From the NCBI RefSeq assembly GCF_030010625.1, contig NZ_JASCXN010000006.1:159558-223557 (forward strand): a stretch of DNA of 64,000 bases, written 5' to 3'. The notes beneath the pieces were generated by a model. It worked only from the letters and a program-made list of their open reading frames with translations. It did no database searches and was not told the origin of the DNA. Position numbers and translations under genes: made by a program. Positions within the stretch are counted from its first letter, which is position 1; every line of letters begins with the position of its first letter. Positions 36,339 to 44,443 of this stretch are shown in pieces. Source of the DNA: Streptomyces sp. CC208A. Lineage in GTDB: Bacteria > Actinomycetota > Actinomycetes > Streptomycetales > Streptomycetaceae.

Positions 36339-37715
36339 TCAGCGGCGTGCGCGCCTGCGTCGGCCGGCCAACCCCAGGAAGGTGCCGAGGAGCAGCAGGA
36401 GGGCGGCGCCCGCCGTGCTCAGGACCAGAGTGGTGGCGTCGCCGCCGGTTACGGCCAGACGCTCGGCGCCCTCGGTACCGGTGTCCGCGGCGTGCGAAGC
36501 GTCGTCGGGTGTGGAACCGGGCATGCCGGAATCAGCGGTGGTGGTTCCGGCATCGTCGGTGGTGTCGTCGGCCGGGGGCTCGTGGTCCTCGTGGGTGACG
36601 GGTGCGTCGTCCTTGAGTTCGGACGGGTGGGCCGGGGGGGCTGCTGTGACCGGTTCCACGGGGGGTGCAGCGGCGGTGTCGGTCGGCGGGGCCTCGCCGT
36701 TCATGCTGATCTCGACCCTGGCGCCCGCGGCGTCCTTCGCGGTGACGGAGACCTTCAGCTTGTGGGCGGTGTCGGTGAAGCGGGTGATGGCGCCGTCGCC
36801 GTCGTTGGTGCCCACCCGGAGCTGGAGGGCCCCGGCGTACTTCTGCTTGGTCACGCGGTAGGCGTAGACGCCGTCGAGGCCCTCGTCCAGCCCGCCCTCG
36901 GGGCGGCGGTACTCCAGCACCAGCTTGTCCTCACCGAAGGGGACCTCCAAGGCCCGCAGGCCGCCCTGCTTCCCGTAGAGGGAGCGCAGGGTGAACGTGC
37001 CAGAGCTCGTGACCCGCTGGTGTTCGGCCGCGGTCAGCCAGCCGCTGTGGATGAGCTGGGTGGCCGTGAGACCGACCCTCGTGCCGCCGCCACCGCCCAT
37101 GGGGGACTTGCCGCCTCTGCCGTTCACGCAGTCGGTGAGGCGCCCGTCCTGACAGACGATGCCCGGCTGATGCGGGTAACCGAGGTTGTGGCCGAACTCG
37201 TGCACCACGACCCCGAGGTTGGCGAAGGCATTGGGGGCCTGGATCCAGGTGTAGGGCCCGCCGATACTGCCCAGCCCGGACCAGCTGCAGCCGATGCGCG
37301 GGCTGGCCATGGACAGACTGTCGTAGTCCTCACCACGCTTCAGCCCCTTGGCCTCCAGCAGTTCCAGAGTCTTCATCTTGATCTCGCCGGCATTGCACCC
37401 AGCACCCTTCATCGGCAGCTTGAAGGGGCCGATCACCTTCTCCGGGACCGCCGGCACATAGGCGGTCTTCCCGCTCGAGACCCGGTCGTAGTACGACTTC
37501 AGGGAGTTCTCGGCTCCGAAGTACTTGGCGGCGAAGTCCGCCTTGACCGCGGCCGGGCCGACGTGGGCCCGGTCCTGGAAGTCCACCATCACGACCAGCA
37601 CGCGGTTCTCGCGCCTGTCGTCCGCCGCGGCCGTCGAAGCCACCACCCCCGAACCCGTGAACAGCGTCGCCGACGCCGCCACGACTCCACCAATCTGCTT
37701 CAGCCCGAGTCTCAT
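36339..37715 (-). CDS. Second secreted zinc metalloprotease with LAxTG signal
   Basis: The 458-residue paralogue of 25495-26889 has a signal peptide (1-32, ending STAAADD), the zinc motif HEFGHNLGYPH near residue 165, the same beta-rich domain, an acidic His/Thr-rich linker and LAVTG followed by a hydrophobic helix and a basic tail. ATG 37715 is the likely start, with GGGAG 11 bases upstream; GTG 37727 is possible. Its upstream region is duplicated before the relic at 21783. Two proteases with the same layout suggest related but distinct targets. Confidence 0.92.
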   Translation of the reverse strand: MRLGLKQIGGVVAASATLFTGSGVVASTAAADDRRENRVLVVMVDFQDRAHVGPAAVKADFAAKYFGAENSLKSYYDRVSSGKTAYVPAVPEKVIGPFKLPMKGAGCNAGEIKMKTLELLEAKGLKRGEDYDSLSMASPRIGCSWSGLGSIGGPYTWIQAPNAFANLGVVVHEFGHNLGYPHQPGIVCQDGRLTDCVNGRGGKSPMGGGGGTRVGLTATQLIHSGWLTAAEHQRVTSSGTFTLRSLYGKQGGLRALEVPFGEDKLVLEYRRPEGGLDEGLDGVYAYRVTKQKYAGALQLRVGTNDGDGAITRFTDTAHKLKVSVTAKDAAGARVEISMNGEAPPTDTAAAPPVEPVTAAPPAHPSELKDDAPVTHEDHEPPADDTTDDAGTTTADSGMPGSTPDDASHAADTGTEGAERLAVTGGDATTLVLSTAGAALLLLLGTFLGLAGRRRRARR

Positions 37716-37727
37716 GACGCTCTGCAC

Positions 37728-38150
37728 TCCCTTGGTTCGTTGCGCTTCACCAGGGAAGACCAGTCCGCCTCACCCCCCTCCCGGCATTTTGCGTCCCCTT
37801 TACCAAACGATCGCTTCAGAACGAGTTGAACCGCGGGTCCCGCACTTACCGATCTTGATCGGCAGGGCGCTCGGTACATGCTGATCCTGCCTCTGACGAC
37901 CTGCGCAGCGGAAGGCCCCGCCGCTACCGCGCACTCCCCTTGGGAGCCACGGTGGCGCGACCCCGAAGGCATGGCGAGTCACGGCCACCACGGTCGCGCC
38001 CGTCCCGGGGGCCGGTGACGGCCAAGTCCCGGCCGCCACGCACCTCGGCATCGCCAACGCCCGGCATCCCTGATCTCACGTCCGCCCGCCGCGCGCCGCG
38101 TCCGGGACAGCGCCGGCGGACTGCTGTACTCTCCGTCCCAGCCCTCCGAG
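37728..38150. other. Gene-free stretch, promoter of the protease and lost 5' end of the Crp gene
   Basis: The first 90 bases hold the conserved protease upstream region (GGTAAAGGGGACGCAAAATG on the minus strand). The right part, from about 38073, reads in frame into the Crp-like gene (SAGGLLYSPSQPSE) and looks like its damaged start. Confidence 0.5.
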
Positions 38151-38690
38151 GTGCTGTTCATCCTTCAGAAGGGCCGGGTCCGGATCTTCCGGGTCTCCGC
38201 CGACGGTCGCGCACTCACCACCGCGATCATCAGCCCTGGCACCATCTTCGGCGAGATGGTGCTCCTTGGGCAGCGGATGTACGACAACTTCGCCGAGGCC
38301 CTCGACGACGTCACCGTCTGCGTCATGAGCCGCGCCGACGTCCACCGCTTCCTGTTGGCCGACGCCCGGATCTCCGCGCGCATCACCGAGATCCTCGGCC
38401 GACGGCTGACCGACCTCGAACAGCGGCTGTCCGACAGCGTGTTCAAGTCCGTACCCCAGCGCATCGCCACCACCCTGCTCACCCTGGCCGCCCAAAGCCG
38501 CCCCCTGGTACTCGGCGCCCGCAGCCCGCAGATCGCCCTCACCCACCAGCAGATCGCCGCCCTGGCCGGCACCTCCCGCGAGACCACCACCAAGGTCCTG
38601 CGCGACTTCGCCGAGCAGCACCTGATCCGGCTCGCCCGGGGCCGCATCACCGTCCTGGACACTGAGCGGCTCGCGGACCACGCGGGCTGA
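38151..38690 (+). pseudogene. Crp/Fnr-family regulator, probably lacking its N-terminus
   Basis: The 179-residue frame from GTG 38151 holds most of a cyclic-nucleotide-binding fold (VRIFRVSADGRALTTAIISPGTIFGEM), the long dimerisation helix (TEILGRRLTDLEQRL) and the C-terminal winged helix (LTHQQIAALAGTSRETTTKVLRDF). Full-length relatives have about 40 more residues. In-frame codons upstream (LLYSPSQPSE) match the missing part but reach a stop without a start codon. The gene may therefore be broken, or it may use a non-standard start. It sits before the TlpA/CcdA pair and could regulate them. Confidence 0.7.
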
Positions 38691-38780
38691 TGTCACCGAA
38701 CCGTAAGCACCGGGCCCGCACCGAACTCACCCCTGCAGCCTACAGTTCAGCCAACCCCGACCTCCAGGAGTGACCCTTTC

Positions 38781-39353
38781 ATGCGTGCCCGCCTCATCCT
38801 CACCGGTCTACTGGCCGCCACCGCGCTGACCGTGGCCGGCTGCGGCACCCAGGACAACGCCTCCTCCCAGGGCACGGCAGACACGGCCCCTCCCGCGGCC
38901 TCCGGCTCCTCCGCGCCGGCCGGTGGGCAGTCCGGGATTTCAGCGGTACCCCAGGCGCTGCGGTTCACGGGCACGACCGTGGACGGCCAGCCGTTCGATG
39001 CGGCGACGCTGGCGGGCAAGCCCGCCGTGCTGTGGTTCTGGGCGCCGTGGTGTCCCACCTGCAAGGCCCAGGGCCCCGAAACCGCCAGGGTCGCCGCCCA
39101 GTTCCAGGGCAAGGCGAACGTCATCGGGGTGGCTGGACTGGACAAGCCGCAGGCCATGAAGGACTTCGTCTCCGACACCAGGGTCGGCGCCTTCCCGAAC
39201 CTGTCCGACGAGGCCGGGGAGATCTGGAAGAAGTTCGAGATCACCCAGCAGAGTTTCTACGTGATCCTCGACAAGGACGGCAAGACGGTCTTCACCGGAA
39301 GTCTCCTGGCCGGCAGGGGACTCGCCGACAAGCTCACCCCGCTCGTGGGCTGA
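38781..39353 (+). CDS. TlpA-like thioredoxin-fold lipoprotein
   Basis: The 190-residue protein has a lipoprotein signal peptide with the lipobox LTVAGC (Cys 21), a Ser/Ala/Pro linker, and a thioredoxin-fold domain at about 55-190 with the active site WCPTC. It is predicted to be a membrane-anchored, extracytoplasmic thiol-disulphide reductase. A CAGGAG box at 38764-38769 precedes ATG 38781. It lies 6 bases before the ccdA-like gene, the usual electron donor for such proteins. Secreted Cys-containing proteins of the same island are plausible clients. Confidence 0.92.
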   Translation: MRARLILTGLLAATALTVAGCGTQDNASSQGTADTAPPAASGSSAPAGGQSGISAVPQALRFTGTTVDGQPFDAATLAGKPAVLWFWAPWCPTCKAQGPETARVAAQFQGKANVIGVAGLDKPQAMKDFVSDTRVGAFPNLSDEAGEIWKKFEITQQSFYVILDKDGKTVFTGSLLAGRGLADKLTPLVG

Positions 39354-39359
39354 CCCGCC

Positions 39360-40238
39360 GTGTCCGACCTTCCTCTCGCCCTGGCCCTGACCGCGGGCAT
39401 GCTCGCGGCCGTCAACCCCTGTGGCTTCGCCCTCCTGCCCGCCTACCTCTCCCTCCTCGTCCTCGGCGACGACACGCCCACCCGCGCGGCCGCCGTCACC
39501 CGCGCACTGTGCGCGACCGCCGCGATGACCGCCGGATTCGCCGCCGTGTTCGCCTTGTTCGGTCTCGCCATCGCGCCCGTCGCCGGCCAGGTCCAGCAGC
39601 ACCTGCCCTGGTTCACCATTGCCTTCGGGCTTCTGCTGGCTCTCATCGGCGGCTGGCTCCTGGCCGGCCGGGACCTGCCCGCGCTGCTGCCCAAACTCCG
39701 CCGCGCGCCCTCCGTCACCCGCTCCGTACCGTCGATGGCCCTGTTCGGCGCCGCGTATGCCATCGCCTCCCTCGGCTGCACCATCGCCCCCTTCCTCGCC
39801 ATCGTCGTCTCCGCCTTCCACAGCGGCTCCGCCCTCGAAGGCGCGGCCCTGTTCACGACGTACGCGGCCGGAATGGGCCTGATCGTCGGTGCCGCCGCCC
39901 TGTCCGTCGCCCTCACCCGCACCGCCCGCATGGGCCGGCTGCGCCGCCTCGGCTCCGTCGCCTCCCGGCTCGGCGGCGGTCTGCTCTTCCTGGTCGGCGC
40001 GTACGTCGCGTACTACGGCTGGTACGAGATCCGCGTCCTGCGCGGCCCCCAGACCACCGACCCCGTCATTGAGGCCGCGGGCACCGTCCAGCAGGCCGTC
40101 GCCGGCCTGCTGGACACCATCGGGATCCCCGTGATCTCGGCGGCCTTCGTCACGCTGCTGCTTGCCGTGGTGCTGCGCCGCCGCCGGCAGCGCCATGACC
40201 GGCCCCAGGCACCGGACAGGCAGCGCCACCCTGCCTGA
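39360..40238 (+). CDS. ccdA: CcdA/DsbD-type membrane electron carrier
   Basis: This 292-residue membrane protein of the CcdA family moves electrons from cytoplasmic thioredoxin to extracytoplasmic thiol proteins. The first paired Cys is in NPCGFALLPAY (residues 20-30) and the second in SLGCTIAPF (about 138-146). Six helices are followed by a seventh helix near the C-terminus (VISAAFVTLLLAVVLRR) and a basic tail. GTG 39360 is 6 bases after the TlpA-like gene, so the two form one operon. Confidence 0.92.
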   Translation: MSDLPLALALTAGMLAAVNPCGFALLPAYLSLLVLGDDTPTRAAAVTRALCATAAMTAGFAAVFALFGLAIAPVAGQVQQHLPWFTIAFGLLLALIGGWLLAGRDLPALLPKLRRAPSVTRSVPSMALFGAAYAIASLGCTIAPFLAIVVSAFHSGSALEGAALFTTYAAGMGLIVGAAALSVALTRTARMGRLRRLGSVASRLGGGLLFLVGAYVAYYGWYEIRVLRGPQTTDPVIEAAGTVQQAVAGLLDTIGIPVISAAFVTLLLAVVLRRRRQRHDRPQAPDRQRHPA

Positions 40239-40785
40239 CGGTGCCGACGGCGCAGGGAACCTCTCGCTCTGGTTGCAGAAGGACGAGCGGACCGAGGCCG
40301 ACGCCTCGGGGGTGACCAGGGAGACCACCGCAGTGGCGGGCTCCGCACCGGTCGGGCCGTCCGGCGTGGCGGTCAGGCGAACCGGCTCCCCGGTGGCGCG
40401 GCAGGCGAGGTCACCTGGGCCCTCTGACCGAGGATCGCGGGGAAGGCCAGCTGCACATCACGCCCCGGTGGACTCCCGCGTGCCCGGGGCGGTCTCATGT
40501 CCGCAACCAAGCCGAGCCGCCGACTTCGGCCGTCATTCGGCACACCGCAGCGACCAGGGTAGACACCCTTGCCTGTGGCCGAGCTCGAAGACTGTGCCTC
40601 ACTCGTGCCGGCGATGCGACGATCGACCTTCCCCCTTCGGGGTGAACCGCTCAGCCCGCACTTCTGGGTGCAACCTGTCTCATTCCTCTGCGCACACCCG
40701 AGCCCATCGCGATCCTTGAGGAGCCCGGCCGCTCCGAGTTTCCAGGGAACGCCAACGTCTCATGAGACATGCAGATCGCGGAGAA
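40239..40785. other. Gene-free right end of Tn2
   Basis: No supported gene. A 12-bp palindrome GTCTCATGAGAC lies at 40757-40768, and TGAGACA within it mirrors TGTCTCA near the left end. The stretch ends in AGAA, the inverse of the TTCT at 10892-10895. Confidence 0.45.
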
Positions 40786-41056
40786 GTCGATGCGGCAGAT
40801 CCTGTGCGCCCCGGCCTTTCAGGCCCGGATGCAGGCGGTCAGCACCACCGTGACCGCCGGAAGCCGCCCCCTGGCCGCTGCGACCGCCGGCACACTCGCG
40901 CTAGTCCTGGACGTGCCGGCCGCCCTCGCCGTGGGCGCTCTCCTCCAGGTCGTGCCGGTCCTCCTGTTGCTGGCCTCCCCCGTACGCGCTCTGCGAGCCA
41001 TGCCCGTCCTTCCTGTCCCCGCGGCCGTGCCGCCCGCCCGAGAGGGAACCTCGTGA
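40786..41056 (+). pseudogene. 3' part of MFS transporter gene, split by Tn2
   Basis: The frame reads SMRQILCAPAFQARMQ, then two hydrophobic helices and the tail. This is the normal continuation of the MFS protein broken at 10891. Its stop overlaps the next start as GTGA at 41053-41056, the same coupling used throughout the operon. An ATG at 40769 inside the element could produce a short peptide, but that would not be a transporter. Confidence 0.85.
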
Positions 41057-41640
41057 CAGCCATCGCATGCACCGCGAGCCCGGCCTACTGGGAGCCCCTC
41101 TGGGCCGAGGACGGCCGGCGCTACCGGACGCTGTGCCAGGCCGAGAAACAGCTGATGGCCGAGCACCTGGGCCCCGGCGAGGGCCGCCCCGCCCTCGACA
41201 TCGGCAGCGGCGACGGCGGCCTCGCCCGCCACCTCCACCACGAGCTCGGCTACCGCACGACCGGCATCAACTGCTCCCCCAGCGCCCTCGCCCTCGCCGC
41301 CGCCCAGGACACCACGCCCGGACCGACGTGGCGGTGCGCGGACATCGCCACCGGCGACCTCACGACGGTCACGGACGCGGCCTACGCCCTCATCACCTGC
41401 CGCCTGGTCTACCGATGGATGGACGACAAGCCCGGCTTCCTCAGCCGTGTCCGCCGCCTCCTCGCGCCCGGCGGCACCTTCTGGGTCGTCACCGAGATCG
41501 CCGGCCGCCGCACGACCACCAACCCGGCCCTCCTCGGACTCGGCATCTCGCCCTCGGACGCCGAACTGCTCACGGTCGGCTGGTCCGTCGCGCGGACCGC
41601 CGACCTCGACGTCCTGCGCTGCTACGCCCTGCGCCCCTGA
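41053..41640 (+). CDS. SAM-dependent methyltransferase of the interrupted operon
   Basis: This 195-residue class I methyltransferase has the SAM-binding motif ALDIGSGDGGLARHL at about residues 41-55 and the post-III motif LLAPGGTFWVV at about 139-149. GTG 41053 overlaps the MFS stop. It originally lay directly after the NUDIX and MFS genes and probably modifies the product of the kinase/NUDIX pathway. It is cut off from the upstream genes, and perhaps from their promoter, by the 29.9 kb segment. Confidence 0.9.
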   Translation: MTAIACTASPAYWEPLWAEDGRRYRTLCQAEKQLMAEHLGPGEGRPALDIGSGDGGLARHLHHELGYRTTGINCSPSALALAAAQDTTPGPTWRCADIATGDLTTVTDAAYALITCRLVYRWMDDKPGFLSRVRRLLAPGGTFWVVTEIAGRRTTTNPALLGLGISPSDAELLTVGWSVARTADLDVLRCYALRP

Positions 41641-41672
41641 TCATCCGCCCCGCGAACGAAAGGAAGTACCTC

Positions 41673-41765
41673 GTGCCGGACGTCGAGAATGCTGGTAGTT
41701 CCGGCTATCAGAAGTTGTGCAATGAGTGCCTCGGTGACGCCGTGGGCCAGCTGGGCGCGAGGTAG
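41673..41765 (+). CDS. 30-residue peptide with CxxC
   Basis: GTG 41673 follows an AAAGGAAG box at 41659-41666 and encodes 30 residues ending LCNECLGDAVGQLGAR. The stop is TAG 41763-41765. It is the last possible gene of the operon that starts with the ABC transporter. Spacing and ribosome-binding site are good, but the length makes it uncertain. The CxxC could bind metal or be modified. I recognise no family. Confidence 0.5.
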   Translation: MPDVENAGSSGYQKLCNECLGDAVGQLGAR

Positions 41766-41768
41766 AGA

Positions 41769-42104
41769 TCAGTGGCTGCGCGGCGCGTACATGATCACGG
41801 CCATGCCAGCGAGGCAGACGAGGGCACCGATGACGTCGTAGCGGTCGGGGCGGTAGCCGTCGGCGACCATGCCCCAGGCGATCGATCCGGCGACGAAGAT
41901 CCCGCCGTAGGCGGCGAGGATGCGGCCGAAGTTGTCGTCGGACTGAAAGGTGGCCACGACACCGTAGAGGCCGAGGGCGATGACGCCGGCGCCGATCCAG
42001 ATCCAGCCCTTGTGCTCGCGGATGCCCTGCCAGACGAGCCAGGCTCCCCCGATCTCGAAGAGGGCGGCGACGGCGAACAGAGCGATGGAACGAGCGATGG
42101 TCAT
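41769..42104 (-). CDS. ynfA: YnfA-family small membrane protein
   Basis: This 111-residue protein of the YnfA (UPF0060) family has four hydrophobic helices (for example [20 protein letters not shown]) and the typical [19 protein letters not shown]. The family resembles small multidrug transporters but its substrate is not firmly known. ATG 42104 is the family start. It lies 12 bases after the Cys-rich membrane protein gene, in a minus-strand group with a MerR regulator, so a link to metal or cation efflux is plausible. Confidence 0.92.
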   Translation of the reverse strand: MTIARSIALFAVAALFEIGGAWLVWQGIREHKGWIWIGAGVIALGLYGVVATFQSDDNFGRILAAYGGIFVAGSIAWGMVADGYRPDRYDVIGALVCLAGMAVIMYAPRSH

Positions 42105-42115
42105 GGTGCTCGACT

Positions 42116-42430
42116 CTATCGACGGCCGAGACCGGTGATCTTCATAGGGTCCCCGGCCTTCTGGCAGCCGCACCCGCTCTCACCGGCGGTCCTCGGCGCG
42201 CAGGAGCACGGGCGGCGGCGCTGGCCGAGCCACCAGGTCCCGGCGGCGAGCACGGCCAGGACGACAGCAATGGCCGGCAGCCAGCCCACCACTGCTCCTG
42301 CCCCGACACCGACGACGCCCGCCGTGATCAGGACGGGTAGCGCGCAGCACGCCACGCAGGCCAGGGCGGCCAAGCCCCCGAGGGCCTTCGGGGTGCGGTG
42401 GGGGCGGGGGTCAGCAGCAGGGGCCGGCAT
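42116..42430 (-). CDS. MerT/MerF-like Cys-rich membrane protein
   Basis: The 104-residue protein has two hydrophobic helices; the first carries [16 protein letters not shown], the paired-Cys pattern of mercury-transport proteins of the MerF/MerT type. The C-terminus ([17 protein letters not shown]) has five more Cys. ATG 42430 overlaps the end of the MerR gene by 20 bases. Metal uptake or transfer is likely, but I cannot tell mercury from other thiophilic metals. Confidence 0.75.
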   Translation of the reverse strand: MPAPAADPRPHRTPKALGGLAALACVACCALPVLITAGVVGVGAGAVVGWLPAIAVVLAVLAAGTWWLGQRRRPCSCAPRTAGESGCGCQKAGDPMKITGLGRR

Positions 42431-42857
42431 GGCGGTTCTCCTCGGCAAGGTCGGTGAAGGGGATCGGGCAGCAGGAGCTGCCGGCACAGACGGTCAGGTC
42501 GTCGCACCCGGCTTCGACAGCTGCCACCAGGGCGGTGCGGATGGTGGTGAGGTCGGCGATCTTCGCGTCGACCTCGGCGAGCTTGGCCGCAGCGCGCTCC
42601 TGGAGCCCGGCGATGGGGCGGCCGTGCCGGTGGCGGCCGGCCTCCAGCAGCTCGGCGACCTCGTCGAGCGTGAATCCGAGCCGCTGGGCGGCCTTGATCA
42701 CGCGCAGTGCGGTCACCGCGTCCTCGCCGTAGAGGCGGTGACCGCCGTTGCTGCGCTCCGGCTCGGCCAGCAGGCCGCGCCGCTCGTAGTAGCGCAGAGT
42801 CTGGACGTTCACCCCGGCCGCCTCGGCGACCTGCCCGCTGCGCAGGCCCGCGCTCAC
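42411..42857 (-). CDS. MerR-family metal-responsive regulator
   Basis: This 148-residue regulator has the MerR winged helix (SGQVAEAAGVNVQTLRYYERRGLL) at residues 7-30, a long dimer helix, and Cys residues in the metal-binding region (GCDDLTVCAGSSCC, then a final CC). It overlaps both neighbours: its ATG overlaps the upstream stop and its end overlaps the transporter start. The operator is probably the dyad at 43238-43255 before the first gene of the group. Confidence 0.92.
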   Translation of the reverse strand: MSAGLRSGQVAEAAGVNVQTLRYYERRGLLAEPERSNGGHRLYGEDAVTALRVIKAAQRLGFTLDEVAELLEAGRHRHGRPIAGLQERAAAKLAEVDAKIADLTTIRTALVAAVEAGCDDLTVCAGSSCCPIPFTDLAEENRHAGPCC

Positions 42858-43183
42858 GACTGCCCTCCGGCAGCCCGTGTGGCGAGGGCGTCGAGGACCG
42901 GTTCGTGCGCCGCATCCACCGCGATGTCCAGCACGATCACGTCCTCGCCGGGCGTAGTGGTGAAGGCGAAGAACGAACAGCAGCCGCTCTCGCGCGCCAC
43001 CAGCTCGCGTACCCGCTCCTCGACACCCGGTCCGCCGGCCAGGTCAAAGCGGAGCCGGAGCGGTTCGGGCCTCGTCAACGAGGTCAGCCGCTCGGAGAAC
43101 AGGGCGTCCCACTCCGCAACCCGCAGGGGCTGCTCCTCGGTGGGCAGCGTGCAGGACTGCGGCACCCAGGCCATCTCGCTCAT
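42854..43183 (-). CDS. Unknown protein at the head of the MerR operon
   Basis: This 109-residue protein starts at ATG 43183 (MSEMAWVPQSC) and has three Cys, two of them in ESGCCSFFAF, followed by a ferredoxin-like beta-alpha pattern. Similar small proteins sit beside MerR genes in actinobacteria, but I know no function. It overlaps the MerR start by 4 bases. Its paired Cys may bind the metal sensed by the regulator. Confidence 0.75.
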   Translation of the reverse strand: MSEMAWVPQSCTLPTEEQPLRVAEWDALFSERLTSLTRPEPLRLRFDLAGGPGVEERVRELVARESGCCSFFAFTTTPGEDVIVLDIAVDAAHEPVLDALATRAAGGQS

Positions 43184-43237
43184 CGTGCTCACTCCCGTCG
43201 TCGCGTGCCCCAGGGTGGGGACATCTCCGACGGTAAA

Positions 43238-43255
43238 CCTGTACCTGGGTACCGG
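43238..43255 (-). promoter_or_regulatory. Candidate MerR operator and promoter
   Basis: CCTGTACC and GGTACCGG form an almost perfect 8-bp dyad around TG. On the minus strand it lies between TTGCAT (43263-43258) and TTTACC, separated by 18 bases, the long-spacer layout typical of MerR-controlled promoters. It is 55 bases before the start at 43183. Confidence 0.65.
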
Positions 43256-43439
43256 ATGCAAGTCCGGCAGTCTGTGGCCGGGACGGACTGCCCTGTGTCG
43301 TGCTGACCGTGGGCTACCGGCGGTGGGTGATCTCCGCGAACGGCCCGGGCCCGTGGTCTTCCTCGGGTCCCCGTGCTGGTACTTCCGGCGGAATGCCGAG
43401 GGGTATGCGAGCTGCGGACCGGTTGCTCAGTGGCGTGTG

Positions 43440-43745
43440 TCAGTCCCGGGAGGACGTGGGCGCGGGGTGCCAGGGTGCGTCAGCGCGCGTGGGACGAGCG
43501 TCTGCGGCCAGCCGGATTTCGTACACCGGCCGGCTGCCGGGCAGGGGGCCGAGGTAGTCGTGGCCGACCATGTGGCACCAGGCCGGGAGGTCGAGCGGTG
43601 CCGCGGGGTCGGTCGCGATGACGTGGACCACGGTGCCCGGTGGTGCGTCTTCGATCTGTTTGCGCAGGCGCAGCAGGAGGGTGACGCAGAGCAGCCCGGT
43701 GCCGTCGACGGTGAGGTCGGCTGCGGGGGTCGGGGCGGTGGTCAT
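43440..43745 (-). CDS. TusA/SirA-like sulphur carrier protein
   Basis: This 101-residue protein has the TusA-type pattern [21 protein letters not shown] and the later [26 protein letters not shown]. The conserved Cys is present (residue 20), but the usual CPxP is CVTL. Family members carry sulphur or act in redox chemistry. Its start overlaps the methyltransferase stop by 4 bases. It is the last gene of the ArsR-headed minus-strand group. Confidence 0.85.
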   Translation of the reverse strand: MTTAPTPAADLTVDGTGLLCVTLLLRLRKQIEDAPPGTVVHVIATDPAAPLDLPAWCHMVGHDYLGPLPGSRPVYEIRLAADARPTRADAPWHPAPTSSRD

Positions 43746-44407
43746 CGGGGCAGGGTCTGGGTGACGCGCCACAGGCGGCGGGGCAGGTCGCCTTCCTCGA
43801 AGGCGTGGACCTCGTCGAGGGTCCAGCCGTCGGCGAGGGAGTCGACAAGGTGACGGGGGAAGAAGTGCACGGCGAAGCCGCCGTGTTCGTAGATGTCGTC
43901 TCCGTGGGCGGTTCCGGCGCCGTAGTGGGCGTCGCCGGTGTGCCGGACGGTGTAGACGAAGGTGCCGCCGGGACGCACGACGCGGCGGATGTCGCCGACG
44001 AGGGCGTGGATCTCCTTCGTCGACAGGGCCATGCACAGGAGCATGTGGGCGAAGACGGCGTCGACGGAGGCGTCCGGCAGGGGCAGGGGCTCGCGGACGT
44101 CGTGGACCGCGGTGGTCACCCGTTCGGCGACCCCCTGGTCGTGGGCGGCCTGCTTGAGCTGCTCCAGGCCGGTGGGGCTGAAGTCGGTGGCCTGGACGGT
44201 GAAGCCCTCGCGGGCGAAGTAGAGGGCGTCGCGGCCGTGTCCGGCACCCAGTTCCAGCACGTCGGTGGCTCCGGCCGTGTGGAAGACCTGCGCGGCGTGG
44301 ATGGCGGGGGCGGAGGGCTTCTCGCCGTACATGCCGGGGTGGGCGGTGTAGGTGTTCTGCCAGTGCTGCCGCTGGGCCTCGGCCAGGTCCCTGGCGTCGT
44401 CGCTCAT
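43742..44407 (-). CDS. SAM-dependent methyltransferase in the metal operon
   Basis: This 221-residue class I methyltransferase has motif [17 protein letters not shown] (about 50-65) and [14 protein letters not shown] (about 142-155). It lies in a group with an ArsR regulator, a CDF transporter, a thioredoxin-fold protein and a TusA-like protein. Small methyltransferases beside ArsR genes often act on metalloids or thiols; that role is inferred only from position. Confidence 0.88.
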   Translation of the reverse strand: MSDDARDLAEAQRQHWQNTYTAHPGMYGEKPSAPAIHAAQVFHTAGATDVLELGAGHGRDALYFAREGFTVQATDFSPTGLEQLKQAAHDQGVAERVTTAVHDVREPLPLPDASVDAVFAHMLLCMALSTKEIHALVGDIRRVVRPGGTFVYTVRHTGDAHYGAGTAHGDDIYEHGGFAVHFFPRHLVDSLADGWTLDEVHAFEEGDLPRRLWRVTQTLPR

Positions 44408-44443
44408 GCTTGTTCGCTCCCCTTGCCGGATCCGCCGGACAGC

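Larger units (their letters stand above)
10886..40791 (+). mobile_element. Tn2: probable 29.9 kb recombinase element with surface-protein cargo
   Basis: The MFS gene is interrupted between 10891 and 40786. Proposed cores are CACCCT (10886-10891) and GTCGAT (40786-40791), each 6 bp and each in frame with the flanks. The ends inside them share TTCT/AGAA and a sub-terminal TGTCTCA/TGAGACA pair (10912-10918 and 40763-40769). Four recombinase-type genes lie at the left end, the same layout as Tn1. Tn554-type elements can carry different cores at their two ends, as seen here. The single-element reading is an inference: the same structure could arise by later insertions into a smaller element, and an ISL3 relic sits at 17072. 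Confidence 0.62.

Noticed and set aside
40769..41056. A separate small membrane protein starting at ATG 40769
   Set aside because: Its sequence matches the last part of the MFS protein and the first residues come from the element end.
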